From Camelus bactrianus (taxonomy: Eukaryota; Chordata; Mammalia; Artiodactyla; Camelidae), in NCBI RefSeq assembly GCF_048773025.1, contig NC_133540.1:120780501-120844500 (forward strand): a stretch of 64,000 nucleotides of DNA. The letters are read 5' to 3'. The notes beneath the pieces were generated by a model. The model worked only from the letters and a program-made list of their open reading frames with translations, did no database searches and was not told the DNA's origin. The number at the start of each line of letters is the position of its first letter. Position 1 is the first letter of the stretch. Made by a program: the position numbers and the translations under genes. Positions 55,801 to 61,463 of this stretch are shown piece after piece.

Positions 55801-58531
55801 CTTTATTAAATAATCATAGTATGTTTTTTGCTTATGGTGAACTTACTGTTTTTACTTGTAGTTTTGGGGTATTTTCTGTTTTTAAAAATAGAAGGAGAAT
55901 CTGATTTATTTAACCGATGAATGAATTATTTATCTTTTGACTCTCCTTAAGATATTATACAGTTAAACTTCCACTGCATTAATAAGGTTTAGTTTTGTGT
56001 TGCTTGATCTATTTATATAGTTTTTGATAATGCATTCTATTTTCATGTGGCTGACACTATAATCTAGCAGTTCAAATGTTATGAGTCAGCTATAACTTTT
56101 ATTAAATATGTTCATTTTCATTCCTAGTTTTGGAGAAATGGAACCAAAATTACAAAGATTTCTCCCAATCCAGTTAGTGCTGCTTCATCCAGCAGGTTGG
56201 CATTGTCACTTGCACAGTGACTATACAATTTATCTGGGCTTCTCCCAGGTAAATTCAGTTGTATGTGGTATTGGATGTGTGCAGGACCACCCCAAGTGCA
56301 GAGACTCCTGAAAGGGCTCACGGGACTTAGCATATATTTGTAGTTACAGCGATATAGTAATACACATAGCTGGATCATAAGGGGAAAAGACACAGGTGGG
56401 TTCTGGAGAGATCCAAGTTCAAGGTTCTTGATTGTGTCTCCCTCCCAAGAGGATCACACAGAGCCTGCTCCTCCTTCAGCCTTGAAAAGGCAGCAACCTC
56501 TATGGAGCATTTGTGCCTAGGGAAGCCCTTTGGAGACTCAGCACCCAAAGTTCTTACTGGGAGCTGTTCATACAGACATCCTCTGCCTACATCATATCAG
56601 CATTTCAGAACCCCAGGGGTAAAGCAGGTGTTCAGCATGAACCATATTGCTTGTCTAAACAGTCTCGGTACAGTGACTCGCCCGTACCAGTTAACTGGGC
56701 ACACCCCAAGTCCCAGATTCCTAGATGCCACTGAGGGGCCAGCATTGCAAGCAGGCCTCTGTAAGGATAGCCACCTGGGACCTGCTGTGGTTAACTCTTT
56801 TCTGCACGTATAGTAACTCTGCTTCTGGAAAAGGCAAACTCTGCTTATATTGGACAAGGTTCTGACCTTATATGCCGAATGGTTACATAAGCCAGTAATA
56901 TAGTAACAGGAGGTAGAAAGAGACACAAAACCATTTGTTGCACTGTTTTTTTTTAACCCCACTGGATAAAGATACAATTTCCCTGTCAATTCATACTTAG
57001 AATAGATTATGAAAATATTCCGTTATGGTATTAAAATATACTCGGCTGATAGCTTAAAATGGCTTAGTCATTTTAACTTTTTGAAAAATACTTTTGGCCT
57101 TTATTGTTAAAGGAGTTTGTTTCTTCTCCTTGGTTTTCTCTGATTATGCGTGAGTGACGTGCCCTGACCCTTGCTTCTCCTCTGCTGCTACTGTGTCCGT
57201 GTGGGTTTCCTTATGCCCTCTTGTCGTCGTCCCTCTAGGTGGCCCCGGACGCTGGCAGGCATCACCGCGTATGTGCAGTGTGCGCGGAACACCCACGGCA
57301 GTGGGATCTATCCCGGGAACGCGCAGGACGAGAGGAAGGCCTGGCGCCGGTGTGACAGAGGGGGCTTTTGGGCAGATGACGACTATTCTCGCTGCCAGTA
57401 CGCCAACGACGTCACTAGAGTTCTTTACATGTTCAATCAGGTAACTCGAACGTATTCGGATGTGCTGAGGTTGCCAATAAGACATGGTATTCACATCAGA
57501 TAAGATTTTTTTAATACTAGTAAAGCATGAGGATTTGGTGTTTATACTTCAGTTGACTGTGCCTTTGGGACCAGACCCGCTCTTTTTAACCAATATTCCA
57601 GGCCCTCTGTGGCATGACTCTTTCTTTCTAGTCACTGCCAGACTTTCTGTCTTTGAATAGTTTCATCATCTGTGTCCCAGACAAAATCCCAGCCATCCTT
57701 CAAGTGCACTGGGGAAGCCTCCTCTTGGGTTTTTTTTTATAAGGGCTCTGTCACCAGTGATCCCTTGTTGTACTGTTCACGTGCCTTTTCTTATCTCTGC
57801 TTCTGTGTGTCTTCTTTAAACCCTAGATTATAAGCAGTTAGCAGGTGGTTTCTGTGTTACCCATCTTTGAATGCTTCTTTGCGCCTGACATGCCCTTTTT
57901 GTAATGGTTGGTGCTGAGTCGTGTTTAAGTCAACATAGAAACAAATGTAAAACATTACTGGCACTGCATGGCAGTACAGATAAGTGGTAAAAAAGTGGTT
58001 CATTCTCGCGTGTGGCAGAAGCTCCAGGGGAGATATTGATCCCTCCCAGCTGGAATATTCAGGGAAGGCGGTACTAAGGAATTGGAATTGAGTATGTCTA
58101 GAATTCGGATAGGTAGAGAGGAAGAGCCAGCGCAGTGTGTTTACCCGATGTGTTTTTATGTATTGTTATATTTCAATCCAAGTTAAACAAAAATTCCTTC
58201 AGGTTAGTTTCCAGTAAAGTTCCCATTTTCTCAGTTCTGGAAAAGCATTTTAAGAAGGTCATGGTGAGTAAATGATGGAGTTTGCATTTCTTGCCATGTT
58301 CTGAAATGGAAGTAAGATGTCCCAGTTTTGCCGATCACTTTGCCAAGTGCTTCTTTCTGCCTCTTTTTCACATAGATGCCCCTCAACCTTACCAATGCTG
58401 TGGCCACCGCCCGACAATTACTGGCTTACACTGTGGAAGCAGCCAACTTTTCTGACAAGATGGATGTTATCTTTGTGGCTGAAATGATAGAAAAATTTGG
58501 AAGATTTACCAAAGAGGAAAAATCAAAAGAG
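2738..58531 (+). CDS. ADGRA3: Adhesion G protein-coupled receptor A3 (GPR125), N-terminal 479 residues over 10 exons; 3' end outside window
   Basis: ADGRA3 is a plasma-membrane adhesion GPCR, orphan in classical G-protein signalling, linked in the literature to planar cell polarity and Dishevelled interaction. Ten exons join in frame at GT-AG sites: 2738-2988, 24639-24710, 36951-37022, 41791-41862, 46997-47068, 49391-49551, 50087-50300, 54449-54613, 57239-57440, 58376-58531. The product matches the human protein closely as I recall it. Order of parts: signal peptide (about 1-38); N-terminal region with C41 and C63; leucine-rich repeats (about 80-180); LRR C-cap with C189, C191, C212 and C233; Ig-like domain (about 240-340; C262, W275, C322); HRM domain (C347, C374, C398, C412); start of GAIN (from about 420). 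N-glycosylation sequons include N79, N96, N157, N204, N299, N331, N431 and N452. The human protein has about 1320 residues, so the rest of GAIN, the seven helices and the cytoplasmic tail lie past 64000. No frameshift or premature stop occurs in the joined exons. Confidence 0.96.
5006..5431 (-). mobile_element. Solo MaLR-type LTR (MLT1/MST-like)
   Basis: Read on the - strand, the 3' end has the MaLR ending in which a TTGCCACAGTCCTAGGAAACTAAT-like terminus follows CCAGAATTGTGAGAGAAAT (+ strand from 5008). The interior has cttcacatggccttc and gacaccagtcat blocks typical of the family. No internal retroviral region is attached. It is an ancient, strongly diverged fossil of placental-mammal age. 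Confidence 0.75.
8030..8875 (+). mobile_element. L2 3' end interrupted by an L1
   Basis: The sequences on both sides of the L1 at 8103-8786 join into an L2-like 3' end: accagattgt(g)aactcttgatgg, then tatcctcagtgtttatcac and acactcagtaaatctttg. This corresponds to the familiar L2 ending of a tcaataaatatttg type. The L2 was already resident when the L1 landed in it. Confidence 0.6.
8103..8786 (-). mobile_element. 5'-truncated L1 (ORF2 end plus 3'UTR), with TSD
   Basis: A T10 run at 8103 followed by aattgaagtatagttgattta is the reverse complement of the artiodactyl L1 3' end. The far end encodes, on the - strand, ORF2 C-terminal residues ([20 protein letters not shown] and following). ACCAGATTGTAAA (8090-8102) and ACCAGATTGTGAA (8787-8799) form a 13-bp target-site duplication with one mismatch. 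Inserted antisense to ADGRA3. Confidence 0.85.
10412..10611. mobile_element. Tigger-type MITE (TcMar-Tigger, MER8/Tigger4-like)
   Basis: Terminal inverted repeats are visible: GTTGACCCTTGAACAACATGG at the left, and at the right CCATGTTGTTCAGTGGTCAAC, whose reverse complement matches with two differences. At 200 bp it is an internally deleted, non-autonomous element without coding capacity. Confidence 0.75.
10655..10850 (+). mobile_element. MIR SINE
   Basis: Shows the MIR layout: catgtgccatactgtgccaagtgctctgcat, then a ccatttttcaggtg segment (MIR ccattttacagatg) and further diverged sequence. An ancient, mammal-wide tRNA-derived SINE. Confidence 0.65.
12063..12165 (-). mobile_element. Mariner-like transposon terminus (3' end, decayed)
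   Basis: TA followed by CAGGGTGTTCATAAAGTTT at 12063 looks like a mariner terminal inverted repeat next to its TA target. Inward, the - strand encodes a stretch ending C-V-x3[10 protein letters not shown], which resembles the usual mariner transposase C-terminus (C-x-x-x-x-G-G-H-F-E-x-L-L). An A-run separates it from the terminus. The opposite end was not found, so the extent beyond 12165 is unknown. Confidence 0.45.
13030..13262 (+). mobile_element. MIR SINE
   Basis: Diverged MIR with gaatgtgccaggtcctgttgtaag, then attattatgatccctcttttgtgcctgagcag, ttccctgaggtcac and gtaagtgatggaactagggtttgagc, in the order of the MIR consensus. Confidence 0.75.
13440..13614 (+). mobile_element. MaLR-type LTR fragment, 3' end
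   Basis: The segment ends with a MaLR-like LTR terminus: ctgcagaatggtgtgaattg, then gttgtggtactttgttatg, then gaaaactaatacag. Only the 3' part is recognisable. An ancient fossil without internal sequence. Confidence 0.65.
16385..16515. mobile_element. L1M 3'UTR fragment
   Basis: ttggaatatagtttcaaacttaca followed by gccagattttgctattaataacatttta resembles the L1MA/L1MB 3'UTR. Old and short; the orientation was not resolved with certainty. Confidence 0.55.
17925..18085 (-). mobile_element. MIR SINE
   Basis: Reverse-complement MIR pattern: actacctggttccagtgtgaacctgggcaagttaccgaact, then aatagtagtaccagtttcacag. The segment gtgaacctgggcaagttac is the conserved MIR core in reverse. Confidence 0.7.
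18597..18870 (-). mobile_element. hAT-type non-autonomous transposon, copy 1
   Basis: gtcagccaactttttctataaagagccagatagtaaatattttagac, then gtcgtagacaatgtgggaacaaatgggcatggttgtgttccag, resembles a common hAT-Charlie-type family with CAGGGGTCGGCAAAC termini. I do not name the subfamily. Related copies lie at 24872-25062 (same orientation) and 51388-51590 (opposite). The strand label is by convention only. Confidence 0.7.
19340..19850 (-). mobile_element. L1M 3' region fragment
   Basis: gaattactggatcagat, then a diverged block, then attaagagctcttgatatatttgggaaattagtcctttgtc resembles the antisense of the old L1M 3' region (consensus: aggagctctttatatattnnggatattagccctttgtc). Antisense to ADGRA3 and heavily diverged. 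Confidence 0.6.
19944..20072 (-). mobile_element. VIC-1-type camelid tRNA-derived SINE
   Basis: On the - strand it reads gggagggtatagctcaggggtagagaa (A box region), then ggtcctgggttcaatcccca (B box) and cagtacctccattaaaataa, followed by aaacctaattacc and an A-run tail. This matches my recollection of the camelid VIC SINE and is the main clue to the organism. Confidence 0.85.
20150..20330 (-). mobile_element. MLT1-type LTR fragment
   Basis: gagcccaccctaatccaggaggatctcatctcaaaacc, then taaggtcacatttataggttctggggg, is the reverse complement of the MLT1 5' portion. A diverged fossil fragment with no internal region. Confidence 0.6.
21865..21966 (+). mobile_element. VIC-1-type camelid tRNA-derived SINE
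   Basis: gatgggtatagctcagtggtagagcacatacttggtatgcatgaggtcctgggttcaatcaccagtgcttcc shows the tRNA-like A and B boxes, and an A-rich tail ends near 21966. Sense orientation relative to ADGRA3. Confidence 0.85.
22640..22830 (+). mobile_element. MIR SINE
   Basis: ttaatactcactgagcgcgttaggcatttgtgctctcctg, then cccgttttatgaatgaggagc, then gacttgcccaatatcagtgtaac and gagagctgggctccaagcac, in MIR consensus order. Confidence 0.7.
23200..23325 (-). mobile_element. MIR SINE
   Basis: Reverse-complement MIR: gcgttcacatctggctctgctatttgctagtgtaatctagggcc, then ttaactcttctatgccttggttttttcattta. Confidence 0.7.
23581..24100 (-). mobile_element. Solo LTR of an endogenous retrovirus (ERV1/class I-like)
   Basis: A 520-bp element begins TG and ends CA on both strands and is flanked by a 4-bp direct repeat GTAA (23577-23580 and 24101-24104), as expected for class I retroviral integration. 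Read on the - strand, it has three tandem copies of a module of about 45-50 bp containing an inverted CCAAT box (+ strand 23789-23930). A TATA-like TATAAAAG follows (+ strand 23742-23749), then an AATAAA signal (+ strand 23672-23677), in the U3-R-U5 order. No gag, pol or env is present; it is the product of LTR-LTR recombination. It looks whole as an LTR and younger than the MaLR fossils nearby, but I cannot name the subfamily. Confidence 0.75.
24603..24638 (+). repeat. T25 mononucleotide tract within the exon 2 acceptor
   Basis: Twenty-five consecutive T (24603-24627) followed by GTCTTTTTTAG form the polypyrimidine tract of the exon 2 splice acceptor. Long T runs vary in length, and here the run is part of a functional splice site. 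Confidence 0.9.
24639..24710 (+). CDS. ADGRA3: ADGRA3 exon 2: leucine-rich repeat
   Basis: This 72-nt exon encodes residues 85-108 ([18 protein letters not shown], then SLLERL), one LRR of 24 residues with sequon N96. The acceptor is TTTTTTAG| preceded by a T25 run (24603-24627). The donor is ATT|GTGAGT. Both ends are phase 2, so skipping the exon would keep the frame. It lies 21.6 kb downstream of exon 1. Confidence 0.96.
24872..25062 (-). mobile_element. hAT-type non-autonomous transposon, copy 2
   Basis: gagatcagcagacttttatgtaaaggactagatatgaaataatttaggctttgtgggccatatggtc, then agcagccgtagacaatacgtaaa and catttacaaaacaggcc, belongs to the same family as copies at 18597 and 51388. Confidence 0.75.
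25766..25809 (+). repeat. (CA)n microsatellite
   Basis: About 21 perfect CA units, preceded by a TATATG/CATATA-rich purine-pyrimidine alternation from about 25670. Deep within intron 2. Confidence 0.95.
27858..28268 (-). mobile_element. Solo MaLR-type LTR (MLT1-like)
   Basis: gtctgctagggctgccataaagaggaccacagactggctggctta, then cttctggaggctagaag, then ctcttcttataaggacactggtcctactggattaaggcccaccc, is the reverse complement of an MLT1-type LTR over nearly its full length. No internal region. An ancient fossil. Confidence 0.8.
29823..29927 (-). mobile_element. VIC-1-type camelid tRNA-derived SINE, with TSD
   Basis: On the - strand it reads ggagggtatagctcagtgggagaacacgtgc, then aaggtcttgggttcaatccccagtgcctcc. 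GGATCCTTGTTC (29811-29822) and GGATCCTTTTTC (29928-29939) form a 12-bp target-site duplication with one mismatch. The 3' tail is short and T/C-rich on the + strand. Confidence 0.85.
31003..31415 (-). mobile_element. 5'-truncated L1 3' end, with TSD
   Basis: Reverse complement of the L1 3'UTR and ORF2 end: tccctgtgttgtacatgc, then acatataagtgacatcatacagtatttgtctttctctgtctgac, then ccatccatgttgctgcaaatggcaaa. ATCTAAGAT occurs on both sides (30994-31002 and 31416-31424). Antisense to ADGRA3. Confidence 0.85.
33125..33300. mobile_element. L1M 3'UTR fragment
   Basis: catacagaaaaatggaaaaaac, then tagcaatttgccattatttc, then tttgaaggtcagttgcagacatcatgaccct, resembles the L1MB/L1MC 3'UTR. Old; the orientation was not resolved with certainty. 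Confidence 0.6.
33478..33790 (-). mobile_element. MaLR-like LTR
   Basis: cattctggctgctataacaagatactataagctgagtggctta, then ctcacagttctggaggctgggaag, then gtgtctggtgagggcccacc and tgacctgatcacttcccaaaggcccc, matches a common MaLR-like LTR read in reverse. A fossil without internal sequence. Confidence 0.7.
35291..36097 (+). mobile_element. Tigger DNA transposon, internally deleted, with transposase N-terminal remnant
   Basis: The ends read CAGTCATCC at the left and GCTGCTG at the right. The left flank (gtttcatttacccatggtcagcggcagtcggaaaatattaaatgg) and the right flank (atttcaggcatccactggggatcttggaat) are Tigger-like. An ATG at 35570 starts [19 protein letters not shown] and stops after about 28 codons. 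Downstream, 35684-35869 reads [20 protein letters not shown] and then [20 protein letters not shown] and [13 protein letters not shown]. This is the pogo/CENP-B-type N-terminal helix-turn-helix region of Tigger transposase. At least one frameshift and a premature stop lie between the blocks. The catalytic DDE region is deleted. Confidence 0.8.
36530..36752 (-). mobile_element. L1 3' end fragment
   Basis: aattgaagtatagtcagtttacagtgtgttaatttctggtgtacagc, then ggtactgaatatagttccctgtgctgtacagtaggaccttgttg, is the reverse complement of the L1 3'UTR. A smaller related piece sits at 36340-36410. It ends about 200 bp before exon 3. Antisense to the gene. Confidence 0.8.
36755..36870 (-). mobile_element. 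MIR SINE
   Basis: agtgactttggaaccag, then tgaattcttgctctgccacttaactgctggggtgattttggcttaacc, fits the MIR core in reverse. It lies immediately upstream of exon 3. Confidence 0.6.
36951..37022 (+). CDS. ADGRA3: ADGRA3 exon 3: leucine-rich repeat
   Basis: This 72-nt phase 2-2 exon encodes residues 109-132 ([18 protein letters not shown], then SSLKRL), a complete LRR unit with the LxxNxI pattern. The acceptor is TTTTTAACAG| and the donor is ATT|GTAAGT. The unit has the same length and phase as exons 2, 4 and 5, consistent with exon duplication in the ancestral receptor. Confidence 0.96.
37441..38203 (-). mobile_element. 5'-truncated L1 (ORF2 end plus 3'UTR) carrying a microsatellite
   Basis: A T12 run at about 37447 followed by aattgaagtatagtcagttgacaatgttgtgtc starts the reversed L1 3'UTR. 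It continues on both sides of the CTTT array and ends at gctgctatgaacattggggtgcatgtc. Antisense to the gene. No clear target duplication found. Confidence 0.85.
37757..37946 (+). repeat. (CTTT)n polypyrimidine microsatellite inside the L1
   Basis: About 190 bp of nearly uninterrupted CTTT with CCTT and CTTTT variants: a pure pyrimidine strand. It sits where artiodactyl L1 3'UTRs have a T-rich stretch between gtttgatt (agttcattt type) and ccgcatgtaagtgatatc, so it probably grew from that stretch. Confidence 0.95.
39187..39496 (-). mobile_element. 5'-truncated L1 3' end, with perfect TSD
   Basis: Long T-rich lead, then attgaattatagtcattttacagtgttgtgtcaaattccagtgtagagc and ccctgtgctatacagtataatcttg. 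GAAAATTCATT flanks it exactly at 39176-39186 and 39497-39507. Antisense to the gene; about 310 bp. Confidence 0.85.
40484..40628 (+). pseudogene. Short processed retrocopy of an mRNA 3' end
   Basis: Unique sequence ends with an AATAAA signal (40594-40599), 17 further bases and then A12 (40617-40628), the structure of a reverse-transcribed mRNA 3' end. It is bracketed by the direct repeat ATGTGCTTCTC (40473-40483 and 40628-40638, sharing the last A), extendable upstream with mismatches. It holds no coding sequence, only about 130 bp of 3'UTR. I do not recognise the parent gene. Confidence 0.65.
41791..41862 (+). CDS. ADGRA3: ADGRA3 exon 4: leucine-rich repeat
   Basis: This 72-nt phase 2-2 exon encodes residues 133-156 ([18 protein letters not shown], then TNLVRL), another LRR. 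It carries a cysteine (C141) inside the repeat. The acceptor is TTCTCCTTAG| and the donor is GCT|GTAAGT. The sequence is as I remember the human exon. Confidence 0.96.
45245..45490. mobile_element. L1M 3'UTR fragment
   Basis: ccatgtagccatcacttagtttcaacacttagcagtcat, then ctacattattttaaacaaatcccggtaatcatataattcc, follows the pattern of old L1M 3'UTRs. Diverged; orientation uncertain. Confidence 0.5.
46577..46643 (+). mobile_element. Extremely truncated L1 3' stub, with TSD
   Basis: ggaatttgacacaacattgtaaaatgactgttactcaat followed by an A-rich tail is the last few dozen bases of the L1 3'UTR. TAAGTGATGGAGTGA (46562-46576) and TAAATGATGCAGTGA (46644-46658) form a 15-bp duplication with two mismatches. 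This is the only L1 in the window clearly in the sense orientation. Confidence 0.75.
46997..47068 (+). CDS. ADGRA3: ADGRA3 exon 5: leucine-rich repeat
   Basis: This 72-nt phase 2-2 exon encodes residues 157-180 ([18 protein letters not shown], then GSLRSL), the last regular LRR before the C-terminal cap, with sequon N157. Residue 175 is Gly where I recall Ala in human. The acceptor is TTTTTTTCCAG| and the donor is CTTT|GTAAGT. Confidence 0.95.
47069..49390 (+). other. ADGRA3: ADGRA3 intron 5 (2.3 kb)
   Basis: A GT-AG intron of largely unique sequence. A CT-rich stretch (47845-47920) is the only simple-sequence feature. The 137-residue open frame at 48639-49052 shows no domain and I treat it as chance. 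Confidence 0.75.
49391..49551 (+). CDS. ADGRA3: ADGRA3 exon 6: LRR C-terminal cap
   Basis: This 161-nt exon covers residues 180-234 and encodes an LRRCT cap of the form [14 protein letters not shown]. The cysteines C189 and C191 pair in the family with C212 and C233. It has sequon N204 (NIT). It enters in phase 2 (TT|A, leucine 180) and leaves in phase 1 (TGC G|GTAAGG). Residue 203 is Arg where I recall Lys in human. Confidence 0.95.
49552..50086 (+). other. ADGRA3: ADGRA3 intron 6 (0.5 kb)
   Basis: Short phase 1 GT-AG intron between the LRR cap and the Ig exon. AT-rich; no repeat or RNA gene seen. Confidence 0.9.
50087..50300 (+). CDS. ADGRA3: ADGRA3 exon 7: first part of the Ig-like domain
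   Basis: This 214-nt exon covers residues 234-305. It encodes the start of a C2/I-set-like Ig domain, with C262 (PFQCMAS) and W275 (VLWYQDG) as core residues and sequon N299. The acceptor is CTGCCTCTAG| and the donor is GCAAG|GTAAAC (phase 2). The Ig domain is split between this exon and exon 8, 4.1 kb downstream. Confidence 0.96.
50301..54448 (+). other. ADGRA3: ADGRA3 intron 7 (4.1 kb)
   Basis: A GT-AG intron splitting the Ig domain. It holds a CT-rich run (50880-50950), the third hAT copy (51388-51590) and unique AT-rich sequence. Position 54130-54390 ends in cagacacatttgctaaatgaatgg, which resembles a diverged L2 3' end. Confidence 0.8.
51388..51590 (+). mobile_element. hAT-type non-autonomous transposon, copy 3
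   Basis: gttggcaaagaacagcttacgggccaaatctggcctataaatg, then tctgcaaaggctgaaatatttactagctgccttctgaagaaaaagtttactgac, is the same family as copies 1 and 2 in the opposite orientation. Confidence 0.75.
54449..54613 (+). CDS. ADGRA3: ADGRA3 exon 8: end of the Ig-like domain, start of HRM
   Basis: This 165-nt exon covers residues 305-360. It supplies the second Ig cysteine (C322, in GNWGCHVQT), sequon N331 and the first HRM cysteine (C347, YCPPERV). It is phase 2 at both ends (AG|T serine 305; AG|G arginine 360). The donor GTCAGT is slightly weaker than its neighbours. Reading through the donor adds an unrelated tail, so the exon boundary rests on codon phase and on the match to exon 9. Confidence 0.95.
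54800..54928 (+). mobile_element. MER20-like hAT-Charlie element
   Basis: tctcagatctgttgattcatgagtctctgaaaatgaaccc, then gatttttatcaagtgattttgttgtaaaagctaagaaccacta, resembles MER20 or a close relative reading towards a gagaaccactg end. Strongly diverged. Confidence 0.5.
56225..56925 (-). mobile_element. ERVL-type solo LTR (MLT2-like)
   Basis: Segments cctagggaagccctttggagactcagcaccca, gcaggtgttcagcatgaaccatattgcttgtctaaacag and ttgcaagcaggcctctgtaaggatagccacctgg resemble an ERVL LTR as I recall it. It is read in reverse and is about 700 bp. No internal region. An old fossil; subfamily and exact ends uncertain. Confidence 0.55.
57239..57440 (+). CDS. ADGRA3: ADGRA3 exon 9: hormone-receptor (HRM) domain
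   Basis: This 202-nt exon covers residues 360-427. It carries the HRM core with C374, C398 and C412 and the aromatic residues W361, W395, W404 and Y409. It then enters the GAIN region ([13 protein letters not shown]). The exon is notably GC- and CpG-rich compared with the AT-rich neighbouring exons. The acceptor is GTCCCTCTAG| and the donor is CAG|GTAACT (phase 0). Confidence 0.95.
57441..58375 (+). other. ADGRA3: ADGRA3 intron 9 (0.9 kb)
   Basis: A GT-AG intron. Position 57640-57910 has a diverged L2-like 3' end (agattataagcagttagcaggtgg type). Nothing else is recognised. Confidence 0.75.
58376..58531 (+). CDS. ADGRA3: ADGRA3 exon 10: start of the GAIN region
   Basis: This 156-nt exon covers residues 428-479. 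It encodes a helical segment ([20 protein letters not shown] and on to FTKEEKSKE) with sequons N431 and N452. It is phase 0 at both ends. The donor is GAG|GTATTT. The expected continuation (LGDVMVDIA in human) is not found before 64000, so the following exon lies outside the window. Confidence 0.95.
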
Positions 58532-61463
58532 GTATTTTCTGGTTCAGATTTGTGGCGCGGGGTGGGGGTGGGGGGGTCAGTCGATGGTCACGTGAGGGTT
58601 GACTCTGTATGTTAAAAGCGGTTTATGTTTGCTGTATTTGAAATTAGTGTATCTTTTCATTTCCGAAGTTGTCATGAGAAGGAAACCTCTGCTCCGTCTA
58701 GTAGAGTGATTTGTTGTTGGGAGGAGTGGGGGTGAACTCTCAGTTCTCGGAGATTGTGATAAGGCGGAGCCAGCCCACAGGAGTGTGACTTACTGCATCC
58801 ACATTTTTTTTTTCCAAATTGCATTCATGCACATTTTTAATTAAATTCTCCCAATACCCCAGGGTTCGCTCACGCCTTCCCTCAGACTGCTTGGGACTTC
58901 TCTTCTGCATACTACCATATGCTCATCCTTCTTAATGAGAGTTTAGCCACCCAGATCTTATGTTCAATTGCCTAATTGCTTTTGGAGTGTCCTAGGGAAA
59001 TGACTATTTTAGGAATTTTTAAAAAAAATTTCCAAATGATTAACATATACAAGTTACCAACATTTAGTGACTTCGACAAGGGGCCACATTAAATTCTGCT
59101 ATGCTTATCCACGTGATACTCTTTAGGGGAAAACATTGACAACCACAGTTTTCAGAATGAATGAGGCAGCAAATAATGTTTTGAATAAGCTTTTCAGTGC
59201 AGATTACTGTGTTCTTATTAAACTTTTAATTTTCAAGCTATGTGAGGGCTTTATGTAGACAGTTTTCCTTGTGATAAAATCAGCTACATAAAAAAATGAA
59301 CTTTAGAAGTCAGAAGAAACCTAGATCAGGTCTTAAACTGAAGCCCAAAGAGAGAATGAAGCGATTTAACCTAAGGTTATTCGTTGGGTTAGTGGAGGGC
59401 TGAAAACAGAACCCGAGCACCTTGGGTGTCTAACCCAGAAGTTTTCTGCTCTATCACATTTACTTTCCAGCACAGTGTTGCCCGGTCATGGTTATTTCAA
59501 AAGTACTCAGTATGTAACTGGGGGAAAGACTGGATTAAACAAAGTCTAATATATTTCTTTATGTGAGACATCTCAGATACATTAATGTGCTAAAAGGTAA
59601 ATAATATGCCTTGTTTTCCTAAACCATTAAACCAAGGGATTTTTTTTTTGTATAATATCTATTAATATCTTACATTTTGGTGATAAGTTTTAAAACTGCA
59701 GCCCTGTACGTTAGGTACTTTACTTGATAAGATGTAGCTGTTGAAAGAAAGAAAATCAGCTGTGTGTATATACGTATGGGATTCAGGTCAGCAGAGCAGC
59801 TGATGATATCTGAACTTCAGACCACAATTTCTAATGAACTGTCTTCCTGCTTGATTGTGTCTTTGGGCCACAGCCTGCTTCCCATGATGAATTTTTCTAG
59901 CCCTGGGAGAGGCTGTCTGAATCCCGGCTGTGTGGTAATGCTGCTGTCCCTTGTTGATTTATAATCACAGGTTAGGTGCCCACATGATTAGGAGTCATCC
60001 ATGGAAGGTGGATGTTTCAGGTCACTGGAGTAATTGGAATGACGTTTGGAATGTCGACACTGAAAAAGGTTTTGCCATCATGTAATTCGTTTTTATTCCC
60101 ATGCTGCTCTGTTTTGTGTGAGGGACTTCTGCACACATCTCGGCTCGGGAGGAGCAGTGTGGTGCCCAGAAGTGTGGTGCCCATGCGTTTCACCATGTTT
60201 GCCGCCGTGTGGGAGGAGTGGTCTGCCGCTTTGGTATATTCTGAGGGGGGAGCATCTTGTTGCGGACTGGAAGTGGACATGGTTCATGAGTTATTAATCA
60301 CAGGCTCTTTTTCATTAAACTGGAGGATGATACTTGCCCTGTTGAACCTGCAAAGTTTGTGTGCACAAGTGAGAAAATAGAGATGAAACTGTTGCACAAT
60401 CGTTGCAGAGCTAGGGTTTACTGTTACAGAACTAGGAAATGTAACATTCTTATGATCTCAGAAGCTAAGGAAGAGGTCCTTAAAAAGAAAACAAAAAATC
60501 ACCTGAGTAATTTAGTTACTAACCTAAAAACTTAGTTTGAAGGAGATTGTGGTCACTTTCACTGGCTGATATAGGAGATGAAGTTTTAATTATCTTTGGA
60601 AACAAATGATGGCAACTTATTAGGTATAAATTGGAGAAACAGAGGAAAGTTATTTGGGATTGAACAATTGAGATATAAATGGAGTATCACCTACAATGCA
60701 GTACTAGACATCTCTACTTCTTTGGAAACTTGAACTGCAGGCTGCAGCTTTCACTGTTTATTGCTGTATCAAGACGTCTTGAGACTTAAGGGCTTCATTT
60801 TAAGTTAACTACCACTGCATAAAATTATACTTAGGTATCCTAAAATGGGTATAGCTTAATAGGACAAATAATTAAATTGAGTTTTATTACGTCCAAAAAG
60901 TTACTCTGCTGTGGATTTTTTTCATAACTAAGATAACCTGTGATTGAATCTAGCCAACACAAGCTAGTACTCTGTTGTCTTAGGGTGGGTGCTGAAAGGC
61001 ATCAAACTGCCAGATCTAAGTGATGTGTTTACTGGGGTCTTTAAAAAAAAAAAGCTGAAGGTTGTTGGTCAGGCACCTTAAGTGTTGTTCCATGTTTGTG
61101 ATAGTGATTTCTCTTATGAAAACGATAGTCATATATTCATTTCAGAAGATGAGAAAGTATATGAAGATTAGAGTTGGTTATGTGTTCCAGTCTCCTTACT
61201 GTGCTTTGGTTTTAAATATGTGAGTGAGGCATGCACCTTTCAGGCTAGTTTACTACATTGTTATCTACAGTGGTTTTTTGGTTTTTTTTTAATGTAAAAT
61301 TCTTTTATTTGCTTGTTTTAAAACATAATGACTTCTGTATTGACAGTTACGTTTTTTATTTTCAGTATTCTTAATGTTTTTCTTCCTTGATCTTACTTGT
61401 CAGCTTATTGTTTCACTTTTTAAATACTCAGCTTCTGGTTATTGTATCCTTTCTAGAACGTGA

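Larger units (their letters stand above)
54614..57238 (+). other. ADGRA3: ADGRA3 intron 8 (2.6 kb)
   Basis: A GT-AG intron with a MER20-like element (54800), T runs at about 55240 and 55612, AT-rich unique sequence, and an ERVL-like LTR (56225-56925). Confidence 0.8.

Noticed and set aside
56108-56989. Frames of up to 130 residues on both strands
   Set aside because: They fall within the ERVL-like LTR, which is non-coding. Treated as part of that fossil.
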